A stretch of 64,000 bases of DNA from Candidatus Altimarinota bacterium (GTDB lineage: Bacteria; Patescibacteriota; Gracilibacteria; BD1-5; UBA6164). The stretch lies in the NCBI GenBank assembly GCA_943356435.1, contig CALREY010000005.1, forward strand, positions 20,481-84,480, read 5' to 3'. The notes beneath the pieces are model-generated. The model had not been told where the DNA came from, ran no database searches, and saw only the letters and a program-made list of their open reading frames with translations. Both the position numbers and the translations under genes were made by a program. Shown here piece by piece: positions 22,859-35,125 of the stretch. The first letter of the stretch is position 1. Every line of letters starts with the position of its first letter.

Positions 22859-22971
22859 AATTTTGTGAATTGCTCAGGGAGTATATTAAAAATTTTTATA
22901 TATGCAAATTTTTTTTTAACTTTTTTTTATTTTTTGTAAAGTTACTAATATATTCCCTTTATTTAAGCAAA

Positions 22972-23856
22972 TTACTTTAGATATTTTTTTGAAGATAAGT
23001 ATCAAGCAAATCATCATATAATAACAAATAAGAACATTTCTACTATAAATATCATAAATGAAAAATCAAAATAGTAAATATCAGCAAACACCACATTTAC
23101 ATTATTAAGAATCAATACAAATATGAATAAACTAAGTATAAATGCTACAAATGAATACAATCATCATTGTAGTACAAATGGTCAATATATGAATTCCCTA
23201 CTTCATCATACCAATCTAGTAATATAAATCTCATCTCTATAATAGTAGATAAAGTTTCAAATAACTGAATATATAATTACAGAAATAGATACTACAAATA
23301 TAGCAATAATTACATAAAGTCATAATTGTAATATATCTAATATATTTATAATATTTGTTATCTTGTTATACTGAGAACTATAGTTTGCAAAATACTCTTT
23401 GTCAGAATCAGATTTTGACAATATAAACATTTTATTCTCAATAACAGAATTCAGTGAAGCATATTGGTTCAAGTCTATATTTGATAAGACTATGGTATCT
23501 GGTAATGGATTATTTCTCTCAAGTATTTTTACTAGTCATGGTTCTTTTTTCCTCATCTCTTCCAAAATAGTATCTTTTCATTTATATTCTGCTAATATTT
23601 GTCATCAAGCAAGTTTTTTTATATCATCTAATAAATCAATAACTTCTACAGATGTATTAGTATAATCTTCATTTAAATACAAAGAAATAGTTAATTTAGA
23701 ATTGATACTATCAATCAATTTGAAACTAACATCATGCAAAATAACTAATATGTTTATGAAAAACATCAAAAGAGTCAAAACAAGCACAGAAGAAAAACTC
23801 AAAAACTTGTTTCTAAGTATATTTTTAACTGAATATTTAGCAATACGACTCAACAT
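22972..23856 (-). CDS. ftsX: Cell-division ABC transporter permease FtsX
   Basis: 294 aa, normal FtsX size. N-terminal cytoplasmic stretch (SRIAKYSVKNILRNKFLSF), membrane helix at about 20-42, a large extracytoplasmic loop, then three helices near residues 185-290 with IYSVIGNFIYYYRDEIYITRLVGGS, the conserved element before helix 3. FtsEX controls peptidoglycan hydrolases at division. The ATPase gene ftsE is not adjacent. AT-rich start region without ribosome-binding site. Confidence 0.85.
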
Positions 23857-24017
23857 AATTAAACGATTTTAAATTAATATTATTATGAGTTTAATTAAAA
23901 GGAGAGTTTTTGCAAATGGAAGTTTAAAAGATTACAATGCAATATAATCCAGTATTGTCAATCTATTTTTATTGACCAAGTATTAATAAATATGGTATTA
24001 TAACAAGGAATTTAAAA

Positions 24018-24023
24018 TATAAT
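24018..24023 (+). promoter_or_regulatory. -10 box 9 nt before the giant gene start
   Basis: TATAAT ends 9 nt before the ATG at 24033; transcription would start within a few nt of the start codon (leaderless). Confidence 0.5.
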
Positions 24024-24032
24024 ACAAAATTT

Positions 24033-27000
24033 ATGGCATTTGAAAAGCTAAATTATACTACAGAGGAAAAAATAGATGAAGAATCTATACAGGATAAAAT
24101 AGACAAATGAGAATTGGATATTAGATATTTAACAAAAGATAAACTACAAAAAATAAAAGTAGATATTCTAGAATCTAATTCATATCTAAAAGTTAGAGAT
24201 CATGAATGAAATATAATATCAGATATGAAATTGAAAGATAATAAAGTAATTGATTTTAATGGTGACAATATAACTCATGAAGTAAATTGAAAAGTAAAAG
24301 TATTTCTATGAGTTACTTTTGAAGACTGAAAAAAATGATATGTTTCAGCAGATTATTTAAAATGAGAAAAAATAGACTCGACTTCACAAATATCAAATAA
24401 AAATGGATGAAAATTAGCTACTGCAGATAAACCAAGTAAAGATAATAAAGATTGAAATAAAAAACAAGAAACTGTTAATAGTTGAGCAAAAGTAGATACT
24501 AAAGAATCAAATAACAAACTAGCAACAACAAAAAATTATATTTTTGAAAAATGAACTATTTATTTAATAGGTAAAGATTGACAAAAAGTAGTACAAAATA
24601 CAGAACTAACTCCTGAAATAAAAGAAATACTTAAAAAATATGAAAAAGCTGCTATTTTAAGAGAAGTAATAGATATATGGGAAAATGCTGCAAATAAAAC
24701 TATTGATGGATTACATTGGAAAGGAGCTAGACAAGATGATGAAATTATTACAAAACAAATATGAGAAATAGAATGATTATTTGCCTCTATTTTTGAGGAT
24801 GCTCAAAAATGAAAAGATATTAATTCAAAAGTTGATGAAATTTTTAATAAAATACTAATTGCAGAAAACGAAGAAAGTATAATATGAGATGATGATGTAA
24901 ATGCTGTTAAAGCTATATTATTATGAGAATGAAATAAAGATAAAAAACTAGTAGCAATATATAATAAAATGAGATATGGTTGAGCATCTGGAAATAGTGA
25001 AACAGTTAAAGAAAAAGTAGCACAACAACTGATAAGTAGTGATGATTTCAAAAAAGAAAGAGATATATTAAATAATGAATCTCTATATTGATATATAAAA
25101 AATAATAAAAGATGAGCTTTAGAACAATTAATTTGAAGAGAATTATCTGAGGCTATACTAGAAGCATATACAAAAATAAAAATAGAACAACAAAAACATA
25201 GAGATGAATACGCTCAAAAACTAGAAGCAGTAAATGCAGAAAAAAGAAAAAATAATCAAAAAGAAATAGAATTGGATGATTTTATTGAATTAAATATAAA
25301 TCTAACTATTGAAAATTTACTTAAACATAGTTTAATAGAACAAAATCTAGATAATACAGAAAAAAGATGATCTGAAAATGATAGTTATAAATGAGTTTAT
25401 TCTAATATGATATGATTAGGAGAGAATAAATGATTTTTTAGTGATAAGATTTTTACTATATCAGATGAAAATATTGACACTGCAATAGATGTATCATCTA
25501 CTCTAGCAATATCACTTGTAAGTATGTGAGTATGAGCATTAGCAGCTAAATGAGCATTAGCTGGTATTTCATGGGCAGCAAAAGCTACATGAGTAGCAGA
25601 ATCAGTAGATGCCGCATGAAAAGTATGAACTATAGCTAAATACTCAGGTACAGCTGCTGTAGAATGAGTGGCATTTTATGAAGGTACAACAATCACAAAT
25701 AACTTAATATATTGAAACAATTGATTATTATATGAAACAACAAATTGAAAAGAAATAGTAAAATCTATAGCATTTATGTGAGTACTAAGATGAGCTAATA
25801 AAATTATGCTAGATGCAAAATTTGCAAATGAAATTAGAAGCACAGATTATATAAAAGATTGAGTAAATTTATGAAAATTAGATTTATGAATTGCTGGAAA
25901 TACATCAGCATATATCTGAAAATTATCTGACATAGTACCTCCACTTATGTTTAAAAATACTTCTATTACATGAGTATTAGCTGAAGCATGATTATTAGTA
26001 TGAACATCTCAATGATTAGAAATCGCATTTGGATGAGAAACTAACTGGACATGGTGAGAATATTTACAAGCACTTGTAATGGTATGAGTTATGAGAGGTG
26101 CTTGAAAAATAAATTTTAACAAAAAAGACTGAAATATAACTGCTGAAGTTAAAGAAGAAGTATCAACTGGAGAAAACAATACTCAATGAGAAAATAGTTC
26201 ACCAAACATGGCTGATGCTTTATGAATCTGAAATTGAGAATACCCATATTCTTGAAAATGAAGCCCAAACAAAATAAGAAAAAATGGTGGTGAAACTAAA
26301 GGTGAAACAAAAGAATGAAAAATCGAAGCTAAATCTATAAATAAAGTAAACTATCCTAAAAATGCTGAATTTACAGTAAAAAGAGAAGATTGAGTTGATT
26401 TTAACTTCAAAACGTGAGACAATTGAGAAATATTAGAAATTTCACAATGAAATTGAAAAATGAAAGTAAAAAAAGAAAACTACAATGAAATACTAGAAAA
26501 TTGTAACTCAAAAAATCTTAAATTTTATACAAACTGAAGTGGACAATTAGTATATGAAATAGATGGAAAATTATATAAAAGTGATTGAACAAAATCATAT
26601 AGTAAAAAAGAAAACTTAAAAGAAGTAAAGACTGAAGAAGAAGTAAAAACTGAAGAAGAAAATGTTAAAAATGAATCAAAAGTAGAAGAATTAGAAGACT
26701 TGATATTACCAAAAAATATTGAATTTACAATAGTTAAGGATAACTTAAAATGGGTAATTAAAACAAATGAAAATTGAATAATTGAAGATGTAGGTATATA
26801 TAATGGATGAAGTGTAGCCCCATTGACTTATCATTCTGTATTAAAGTATTTAACAGATAACAAAATAAAATTTTTCAGAGATTGAAATGGTAATATAACT
26901 TATGAATTTAATTGAGAATTATTTACAAAATCAGGTGAGAAAATAAATAAAGATTATACTCCAAGAAGTGAAGAAAAAGTAGCTGAAAAAGTATCTGAAG

Positions 27001-28499
27001 AAAACAAAGTAGATTTTGAAAACAGTATTGAAATATGATCAAAAATAGAAGTTACTACTGAAAATTGAACATTTACATTTGAAAAATTAGTAAGTGGTGA
27101 TTACAAATGTACCTGAGAAATAATTAGCTCTGGTAAATATGTATTTAATGATAAAGTATGAAAATTAAGTCTTAACAAAGACTGAAAACTTGAGATGACT
27201 ACTAGTGATTGAAACAAATTAGTATCTGGTGAAGTAAAAAATATTGACTTAATTGAAGAAGTAAAAGTAGCTGAAGAAAAAGTTAAAGATGAAAATAGTG
27301 AAAATACTTGAGAAAATAGAGAAGATTATATTGAGACTGAAGAGTTAAATTGAGATACTCAGGCATCGCTTGAAACTCTTTCAAAAAGTAGTGATAAAAC
27401 AATAAATAAATTGTTTAAAAAAGATTTTAAAAAAATATTTAAAGATTCTAAAGAAATAGAAATTTGATGAAATAAATACAAAAAAAGATCTGACTGAAAA
27501 TATGAAATAGAATGAGATAATAATATATATAGTGAAAAAGATATATTAAATAAAATAGATACAGTAACAAAAAGAAAATATTTAGAAGAAAAAGCTAAAA
27601 AAAATTTGGAATGAATAAAAGAATGAGAAAAAATTAAAATTAAAGATTGATTTTTAAATATTTGATGAAAATATAAAGTCTGAAAAGATGAGATAATTGT
27701 AAAAGAAAATTGAAAAGAGAGAAAACTAACTCCAGATGAAGAAAAAGCATTTTTTGATGAACATTGAGTTGAATTATTTGAAAAAACAACATGATTAGAT
27801 ACAAATAAAATGTCATCTGATATTGCAAAAAATATTAGTTGATCATTAAGTGAGTCATGAAAAAATAAATTAAAATTTTTGTGATGAGAAAATTGATTAC
27901 TAAATACAATTAGAGAGAAATTATGGTGAACAATAAAAAAAGATTATGCATGATGGAGATTTATAACATGAACTATTAAATTACCATTTAGAACAACTAT
28001 TTTTACTGGGGAACAAATATGACAAAGAATGTTATCACCTGCATGGGAAGTAACATCTGCATATAACTTAAAAAATATGCATAGTAAATTAAATTTTATG
28101 CAAAAAATAATCTGATGATTAACTGCTTCAAGCATTTTTGAAGTAATTTCAATGAATGATAATGAATCAATAACTGATGCTAAACATTTAGCTAATATTT
28201 GATTCAATTGAGCTAATCTAGCAGTGTTTTGATTATATACAATTTTTACAGAACCATTAATAAATACATTGTATTGAAAATTTAAATGATTTGAACAAAG
28301 AGATTTTTTACCATCTTATATTGATAATTCTTTTCGTACACTTAATTTAAGCTGATCTGAAATGCCATATGAATTAGGTGAATCAATTAATTTATCTGAT
28401 AGAGAAATATTACTAAAAACTCTAAAATCATATAAAGAAGCTTGATACAAATGAGAAATAATAGAAAGATTAGAAAAAAAATTAAATGAAACTAAATAA
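24033..28499 (+). CDS. Giant 1488-aa protein of unknown function with N-terminal SH3-like domain
   Basis: 1488 aa in one frame, with about 109 in-frame TGA glycines by my count, several times more than GGN. No signal peptide. Residues about 40-110 look like a bacterial SH3 domain (YLKVRD, FLGVTFEDGKKGYVSADYL). A coiled helical region runs to about 480. A Gly/Ala-rich hydrophobic part (about 490-700) could insert in membranes. Then come at least two tandem modules of about 75-80 residues: PKNAEFTVKREDG..YEIDGKLY (from about 775) and PKNIEFTIVKDN..YEFNGELF (from about 893), with a third weaker copy, separated by Glu/Lys-rich linkers. The C-terminal 250 residues have more hydrophobic segments. 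No enzyme motif found. Own promoter and terminator. Confidence 0.8.
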
Positions 28500-28503
28500 A
28501 ATA

Positions 28504-28528
28504 TAAAAAGCCCCAAGGGGCTTTTTAT
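28504..28528 (+). terminator. Terminator after the 1488-aa gene
   Basis: AAAAAGCCCC/GGGGCTTTTT perfect stem with AA loop, 6 nt past the stop. Confidence 0.92.
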
Positions 28529-28552
28529 TAATTCATTTCAATAAAATAGATA

Positions 28553-28912
28553 TTATGAAACTCTAGATTCATTTTTAAGTAACATATAAATAAATATTGA
28601 AACAGAAGCAATCCATAATAAAACTGTATGAGTAGTAGTATCTGAATAGCTCAAAAATGAAATATCAGAACTAACTATTTTGTCAAACATTTTATCTAAA
28701 AACATAGACCTAGTATAACCGAAAAGCAAAGTAAAAGTTGGAATAAAAATCTTCCATTCCCTAGTAAATAATCCAGCTATACATACAAGTATATAACTTG
28801 CATAAGCGAACCAAACAAAATAATCCGGAAAGAAATCCATAACAAAGAATACTACGTCTCCAGGAAAACAAATAATTGTAAATAAGATATCCATTTTTGT
28901 ACTCCAAAACAA
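28553..28912 (-). CDS. 119-aa integral membrane protein
   Basis: 119 aa with about four membrane helices and aromatic-rich sequence (MDFFPDYFVWFAYASYI). No family recognised. It sits antisense between the two giant genes. All of its glycines use GGN and there is no TGA, but only a few glycines are present, so this is weak evidence of anything. Stop is TAA 25 bp from the giant gene's terminator. Confidence 0.6.
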   Translation of the reverse strand: MFWSTKMDILFTIICFPGDVVFFVMDFFPDYFVWFAYASYILVCIAGLFTREWKIFIPTFTLLFGYTRSMFLDKMFDKIVSSDISFLSYSDTTTHTVLLWIASVSIFIYMLLKNESRVS

Positions 28913-29054
28913 TGAAAGTAATGTAAGTTTACATAATATTTATTAATTGTCAAGTATTTTTATCATTTCATTCACTTTATATACTTATTTTTTTGGCTAA
29001 AACAAAATAATATGATAAAATAATATTAAATATTATATATATAAGTACAAAAAC

Positions 29055-31877
29055 ATGGCAAATCCAGAAGTATTAACTTGATTACCAGATGAATTGATAA
29101 AAATTAAATCAGCTGAAGAACTAAAAAACTTACTTAAAATAGATGAATTACCATCAATAGACTTCAGTGAACCTATCGAAACAAGTAAAAGTGAATTGCT
29201 TAAATTGAAGCAAGATTATTTAAGTGGTGGTCAAAAACAAGAAACTATCAGTAATTTCGTGATAGAAAGCAAAAACAAAATGCTACAAAAATGAAAAGAA
29301 ATAGTTGTTAAAGGTCAAGAATGATTAAAAAAAGTAACATGAGATTTAGAACAATATGCTGTTATTGAAAAAAAGAAATTAGAAGACTGAAAATTAGAAT
29401 GACAAAAAGCTGATGTATATTTAAAAGAAAAATTAGAAGGTGGATTAGAAGAAGTTAAAAAAATATGATGAGAGACACTACAAAATGCACCTCAAGATGT
29501 AAAAAATTTATGAGACAAAGCTAAAGATGCAATTGAAAAATGAGCAGAAGCAGTAAAAGAAGTATGATTTGTAGAATTACTAAAAAAGATGAAAGATGAA
29601 TGAGGTTTTTTAGGTTTTTTTGCATGAATATTATTGTTTTTAGTTAATTTAGCTTGATTTGGTGATAAAGAAGAAAAATTAAAAGAAGCAAAGGAAACTG
29701 TAAAAGAAAAACTAAGTCCAGAGTCTATAGCACAAACAAAAGAAGAAATAAAAAAAGTAATAATTAGAAATTTTCCTGGAAAAGAAGCATATGTGAAAAG
29801 TATCATAGATAATCCTAAGGTATTAACAGAAGAAAAAATCAGAAATCTATATGAAAAAAGCAAAAATAGTAAATGATTAACATTAGAAGAGTTAAAAGAA
29901 GAATTTAAAGATTTAGATATAGAATGATTCTTAAAAGAACAAAAAGATAAAGCAATTTGAATAGTATACTCTAGAATACAAGAAGAAATTCAAAAAAAAT
30001 ATCATAAAAATTTGGATGAATGACAAATAGCAAAACTTAAAGAACTTGTATGAACAAAATTAAATATTGATGGTAGTAATGTACAAGAATTATTTGAAAA
30101 AATAGGATTAGAAAGTAAAGTTCAAGTAAAAGATATATCTCCAATATTAACTGATATATGAGCTAATACTATATCATTTATGTTATGATTAGTTACAGAA
30201 AATATAATTTCAGCAAGTGATATAGCTCTAGAAGTAGCAGATAAATGATTAGATGTAGTTAAATTATCTGTTTGAGCACTATGATTATGAAAACTAATAA
30301 ATCTAGAAGATATATATAAAGACTTTGAATGATTATGAGATACTGAGAAAGCTGTTCTAATATGATTATTATATAGAAAAGGTGGGATATTTTTAAGTTT
30401 ATGTTGAAATATTACATCATGAGTAAGTAGATTAACGCTTGAAACACTATTACCTACTAATTCATGAGTAGATTGATTCAAAATACTTAAAGACTGATTT
30501 ACAGTAGATGCTAATACTAAACAAGTAGAAAACTTCGAAAAAATAGAAAAAGCATTAGCCTGAACATCTGAAATACCAGAATGAACAAGTATTTTAAAAG
30601 AAGCAATTCAAAATGTTAATGAAGTAAAGAAAAATTTTATTACACTGGAATTATTAGAGAAATCAAATTGAGATGTAAATAAATTTTATGAATTAGTTTC
30701 TGATTTTGAAAATAAAACTAACATAAAATTATCAATATGAACTGAAAAATTTAATACTTTTGATGAATTAAGAACTTGATTGAAAAATATAATTTCTGTT
30801 TCAACCGATAGTTTTGATTACTCAGTAAGAGCATTAAAAAACAAACATTTGTGATTTTGAATGGAAAGTGCAATACATGATTTAAATAAACAAATAGAAA
30901 TAATAAAAAACAACCAAGCTAGAATAGTATTATGAAAAATAAATTTTGCACCACTAAAAAAACTTACAGATGTAATTGATTTATCAAAAGTGTCTAGATT
31001 ATGAGATAGATTATTATTTGAACTTAGAAGCAAAGATGATGCTAAAGCATTTATAAAACAAATAAATGAGTTAGCAAAACAATCACCTGATTTAATAAAA
31101 TGAATATTTGATAAATTACCTATCATTGCAGTATGATGATTAGCTGCAACTTGAGATGAACCATTTCTAGAAAATTTACAAAAAGAAATGCCATACTTAT
31201 TGCCTATTGTATGACCAGTATTGATGATAGCTGATTCATGAGTAGAATGGTCAGGATTTAATCCTAAATTTATTAAACCAGAACAAACATTAGTAGCATG
31301 AGCATTATTAACTCTAGATTGATACTTTTTACTAAATGAAAAATGATTAGTTAACAAATGAAAATATTTAGTAAAACCAATAAAAGATATTTACGAAATC
31401 TGAAAATGAACAGTTGAAGTATGACAAAAATTGTATAGATGATGAAGTGTACTAAATAAAGAATTAATAGTAAAAGCCGTAGAAAAAACTAAAGCAGTTA
31501 AATGAAAAGCTAGATTATTCGCTATTATATGAATGATTTGATACTGAGCATTTGAAGTAGCTTTTGGAGAAGATTCAAAATTACAATCATATTTCAAAGA
31601 CTGAAAATTGGATAGAGAAAAAATAAAACAAGAATCAAAAGACTTAACAAATGAAGAAAGAGCAGAAATAGTAAAAATGGCATTCTTAGAAGAATTATGA
31701 GAAGAAACAATAACATGATTAGAATTCAAAATGAATTCAGATAAAAGTCTAGAAATCACTTCAAATAATGAAAAAATCCAATCTGATTGGATAATAAATA
31801 GTGATATTAAAGAAAATTTAAATGAATTATTATGAATAGATAAATTTGATTTTATTTATAAACAAAAAACTGCATAA
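29055..31877 (+). CDS. Large 940-aa protein of unknown function
   Basis: 940 aa in one frame with very many TGA glycines. Residues 1-180 are charged and helical (Lys/Glu-rich, coiled-coil or LEA-like, with repeats of the AKDAIEKGAEAVKE sort). One strong hydrophobic segment, GFLGFFAGILLFLVNLAGFG, lies near residue 185-205, and several Gly-rich hydrophobic stretches follow (about 370-480 and 680-840). No signal peptide or enzyme motif recognised. Size, UGA richness and plan resemble the 1488-aa protein 550 bp upstream, so they may work together at the cell surface or membrane. The stop codon is inside the terminator stem. Confidence 0.75.
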
Positions 31878-31890
31878 ATGCAGTTTTTTT
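31864..31890 (+). terminator. Terminator overlapping the stop of the 940-aa gene
   Basis: AAAACTGCAT/ATGCAGTTTT stem with AA loop and T7; contains the last two codons and TAA. Confidence 0.9.
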
Positions 31891-31947
31891 GACTATATAG
31901 CAAAATTCATATAATAATGCAAATTTTATATATTTTATTTGTTATAT

Positions 31948-32988
31948 ATGCTACTATCAGACTTCGACTACGAATTACCAAATGAATTAATTGCACAAAC
32001 CCCAATTGAGCCTAGAGACCATTCTAGATTATTAAATATAAATTTGTCTAACTCAAGTATTACAGAAACTAAGTTTTATGATATAATTAATGAATTATGA
32101 GACAATGATGTATTAGTATTAAACAAAACTAGAGTAATAAATGCTAGACTTCATTGAACAATTGATAGTGGTAAAACTGTAGAAATATTTCTTCACAAAC
32201 AAATATCTGACAATACTTGGGATTGTCTTGTTTTTCCGTGAAAAAAACTAAAACCATGAAAAGTAATTAATTTTAATCTTCCTAACCAAGGTGATGTGGG
32301 GATGTCCGCTACAATAAAAGATATTTCTGATTCTGGAAGAATAGTTGAATTTGATAAATGATGAATAGAATTCTTGGAAATAGTAGAAAAACTATGAAGT
32401 ATTCCCCTACCTCCATACATAAAAGAAAAACTGGATAACAATGAGAGATATCAAACAGTATTTAATGAAATAGAGTGAAGTGTAGCAGCTCCTACAGCAT
32501 GATTACACTTTACTAAAGAATTAATCCAAAAATTAGAAGATAAATGAGTAAAATTCGAAAAAGTATTACTACATGTATGATTATGAACTTTTAAATGAGT
32601 AGAAACAGATAATATATTAGATCACAAAATGCATCATGAGTATATAGAATTGGAACAAGATGTGGCAGAAAGACTAAACAAATACAAAAATCAATGAAAG
32701 AGAATAATATCAGTATGAACTACTTCTATTAGAGTATTAGAGAGTTTCGCACTAGATAATTGAGAATTAGCATTTGGCTCTAAAGATACAAATATATTTA
32801 TTTATCCTTGATATAAGTGGAAATTCGTAGACTGAATAATAACAAATTTTCATTTACCTAAATCAACTCTATTAATGCTAGTATCAAGTTTCGCCTGAAA
32901 AGAACTAATAAAAAAAGCATATAAATATGCTGTAGATAATAAATTTAGATTCTTTTCTTTTTGAGATGCTATGTTTATAAAGAAGTAA
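31948..32988 (+). CDS. queA: S-adenosylmethionine:tRNA ribosyltransferase-isomerase
   Basis: 346 aa, normal length. Makes epoxyqueuosine in the tRNA wobble position. Diagnostic blocks: MLLSDFDYELPNELIAQTP, PREPRDHSR-like PIEPRDHSRLL, VLNKTRVINARL, IPLPPYIK, QTVFNEIEGSVAAPTAGLHFT, HVGLGTFK and TNFHLPKSTLLMLVSSFAG. The invariant Gly of PTAGLHFT and those of HVGLGTFKG are TGA. First of two genes (with the GGDEF gene) before a terminator, 45 bp apart. Confidence 0.97.
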
Positions 32989-33032
32989 AATTTGACATAA
33001 AATAATATTGTGTTAAATTAGCCAATATTATT

Positions 33033-33896
33033 ATGCAAAAATATAAAATGAAAAATCAAACAAAACAAAGTATTCCAGAAATATCCTGAGAATTCTCTTT
33101 AGTTCATTCTTTTATTGATTTTAAAAATCTAGATCATATAACTAGTAATAAATTAAGCTTTATTAATAATTTTAGTTATGAAGATGTAAATATTGATACA
33201 TATTATGCAATAAACTTCATAATTCAAAAAATAGAAAATATATATGATAAAGAAATTGATAATATAAATATATCAGTAAAAAAAGCTGTAAATCTAGTAG
33301 TACAAAAATTAAGAAAATCTTTGAATATATGAGATAAATTACTATATCAAAAATTAGAAATACACCAATTAGAGAAAAAAATTGATATACTTAAACAAGA
33401 AACTATTACAGATCCTCTTACATGAATATTAAATAGAAGATGAATATGTGATGAATTCAAAAAAATAATAGCATTAAAAAATCGAAACCATGTAGATTCT
33501 TCTATTTTGATTATAGATATTGATCATTTTAAAAAAATTAATGATACATATTGACACGATGTATGAGATATAGTTCTAATAGAAATATGTAAAATGTTTA
33601 AAAACGAACTTAGATGAAGTGATGTAGTGTGAAGATTATGAGGAGAGGAATTTATCATTATAATGTACTGAGCAAATATAGAGTGAGCTTTTGATAAAGC
33701 TAATGATATTAGAAAAAAAGTACAAGAACATCTATATAAAAATATTAATAATATTAAAAATGAGATAACAATTAGTATATGAGTTTCCCAAACAAAAATA
33801 GAAGATGAAACATATTTAGATATCATAAAAAAAGCGGATAATGCCCTACTTGATGCAAAACAAAGTGGTAGAAATTGTGTACATTTTGAAATATAA
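33033..33896 (+). CDS. Diguanylate cyclase (GGDEF domain)
   Basis: 287 aa, soluble. N-terminal helical part (1-125), then a GGDEF domain with DPLTGILNRRG, IDIDHFKKINDTYGHDVGD and the active-site RLGGEEF. The inhibitory I-site RGSD lies five residues before GGEEF, so product feedback should work. It makes c-di-GMP from two GTP. Both glycines before the acidic residues of the active site include a TGA-encoded one. A TTGACA element lies about 37 nt upstream of the start. With the CHASE2 cyclase this gives two cyclic-nucleotide signals in this small window. Confidence 0.93.
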
Positions 33897-33930
33897 AAAG
33901 AGCTTGTCTATAATAGACGAGCTCTTTTTA
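33895..33930. terminator. Bidirectional terminator, GGDEF gene / PPIase gene
   Basis: AAAAAGAGCT-GTCT/AGAC-AGCTCTTTTT stem with one bulge, between convergent genes. Confidence 0.9.
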
Positions 33931-33937
33931 TGAAGTC

Positions 33938-35104
33938 TTACTTGATATCTGATATCTCTATATCAAAATTAAGTTTTTTTCAAGCCATAGGACTATTTCA
34001 ATCAATAGTTACATTTTTATCATCTACAGCTAATATTTTTAATTTTCACATTTGTGTAGGTAATTCTGCTCATACTTCTAACTTTATTCAAGCGTCAGTA
34101 AATGATTTTAATTGATCTTTTGGAACTACTTGAGTATTTGTTTTATCATATTCTCAATAAGCATCTTTTGGAGCTAATTTCAATGTCTTTTTTTCTCAGA
34201 TTTTCATTCATACTACTCAGGCATCAAATCATTTAATCATTTTACCTGCTCATACTACAAATGATATAGGTGCTCATCTATCATAACTACTATCAAATTT
34301 CTCTCAATTCTCAAATGTACCAGTATAGTGAACATCTACATTATCTCAAGCTTTTACTACTAAGTTTTTCTTAGCTTCTTTTTTAGATGCTTTAGATGCT
34401 TCTATTTCTTTTAATTTTGAATCCAAATCGAAATTATAATCTTTAAAAGTACCATTATTATATTCTTTTATTTCTAATGATATTATTTTTACTTCTTTTT
34501 CTGGTTTATCAGAAGAATTAGTTTTTACTTTTGCTATTTTGTCTACATTTTCCATTCATTCAACAACTTGTCCAAATACAGAATGTTTATTATCTAATCA
34601 TCTACTATTATCTACTTGATTAATAAAAAATTGGCTTCAGTTAGTATTAGCTCAAGCATTAGCCATAGAAATAGAATAAGGAATATTGTGTAAATCCTTA
34701 GAAAACTCATCTTCAAATTCTTTTCCATATATACTTTCTCATCACATACCAGTAGCTGTAGGATCTCCTCATTGAATCATAAAATTATTTATAACTCTAT
34801 GAAAAACTATATTATTATAGTACCCTTTCTTAGATAGTCATATGAAATTAGTAGTTGTAAGAGGTACCAAGTCTGTAAATAATTTAATAGTCATTGTTCC
34901 ATTTGTAGTTTTCATTATTGCTACAACATCTCCATTTTGTAATGCTTTAGTCTGTATATTTGTCATATCTGCTGTATTATTATTAGTAGTTAAATTTTCT
35001 ATACTTCAAGTAGCTTGTGAACCTGTTTGAGTATTTCAAACATCTTTAGTTGTGTTACAAGATACTAAAAAAACAATTAAAAGTAATAAACCTAGTTTTT
35101 TCAT
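33938..35104 (-). CDS. Lipoprotein with fused cyclophilin and FKBP prolyl isomerase domains
   Basis: 388 aa. A lipoprotein signal (lipobox LVSC, Cys about residue 16) tethers it outside. Residues about 60-235 form a cyclophilin with FHRVINNFMIQGGDPTATG and GSQFFINQ (catalytic Arg and Gln sites). After a Lys/Glu-rich linker (about 240-265), residues 270-388 form an FKBP domain: VHYTGTFENGEKFDSSYDRG, FVVGAGKMIKGFDAGVVGM. Two unrelated prolyl isomerase folds in one chain is an uncommon arrangement; likely a general folding helper for exported proteins. The frame crosses many TGA glycines. Confidence 0.9.
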
Positions 35105-35125
35105 AAATTATTATTAATAAATATA

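Noticed and set aside
22742..22939. Plus-strand ORF with the DATGLEPAASAVTVQRSNQLSY string
   Set aside because: This is the well-known spurious translation of the antisense of a tRNA gene (here tRNA-Asp).
24033..28499. Frameshifted or joined genes in the 1488-aa ORF
   Set aside because: One frame stays open over 4467 bp (divisible by 3) with consistent codon use and a terminator right after the stop.
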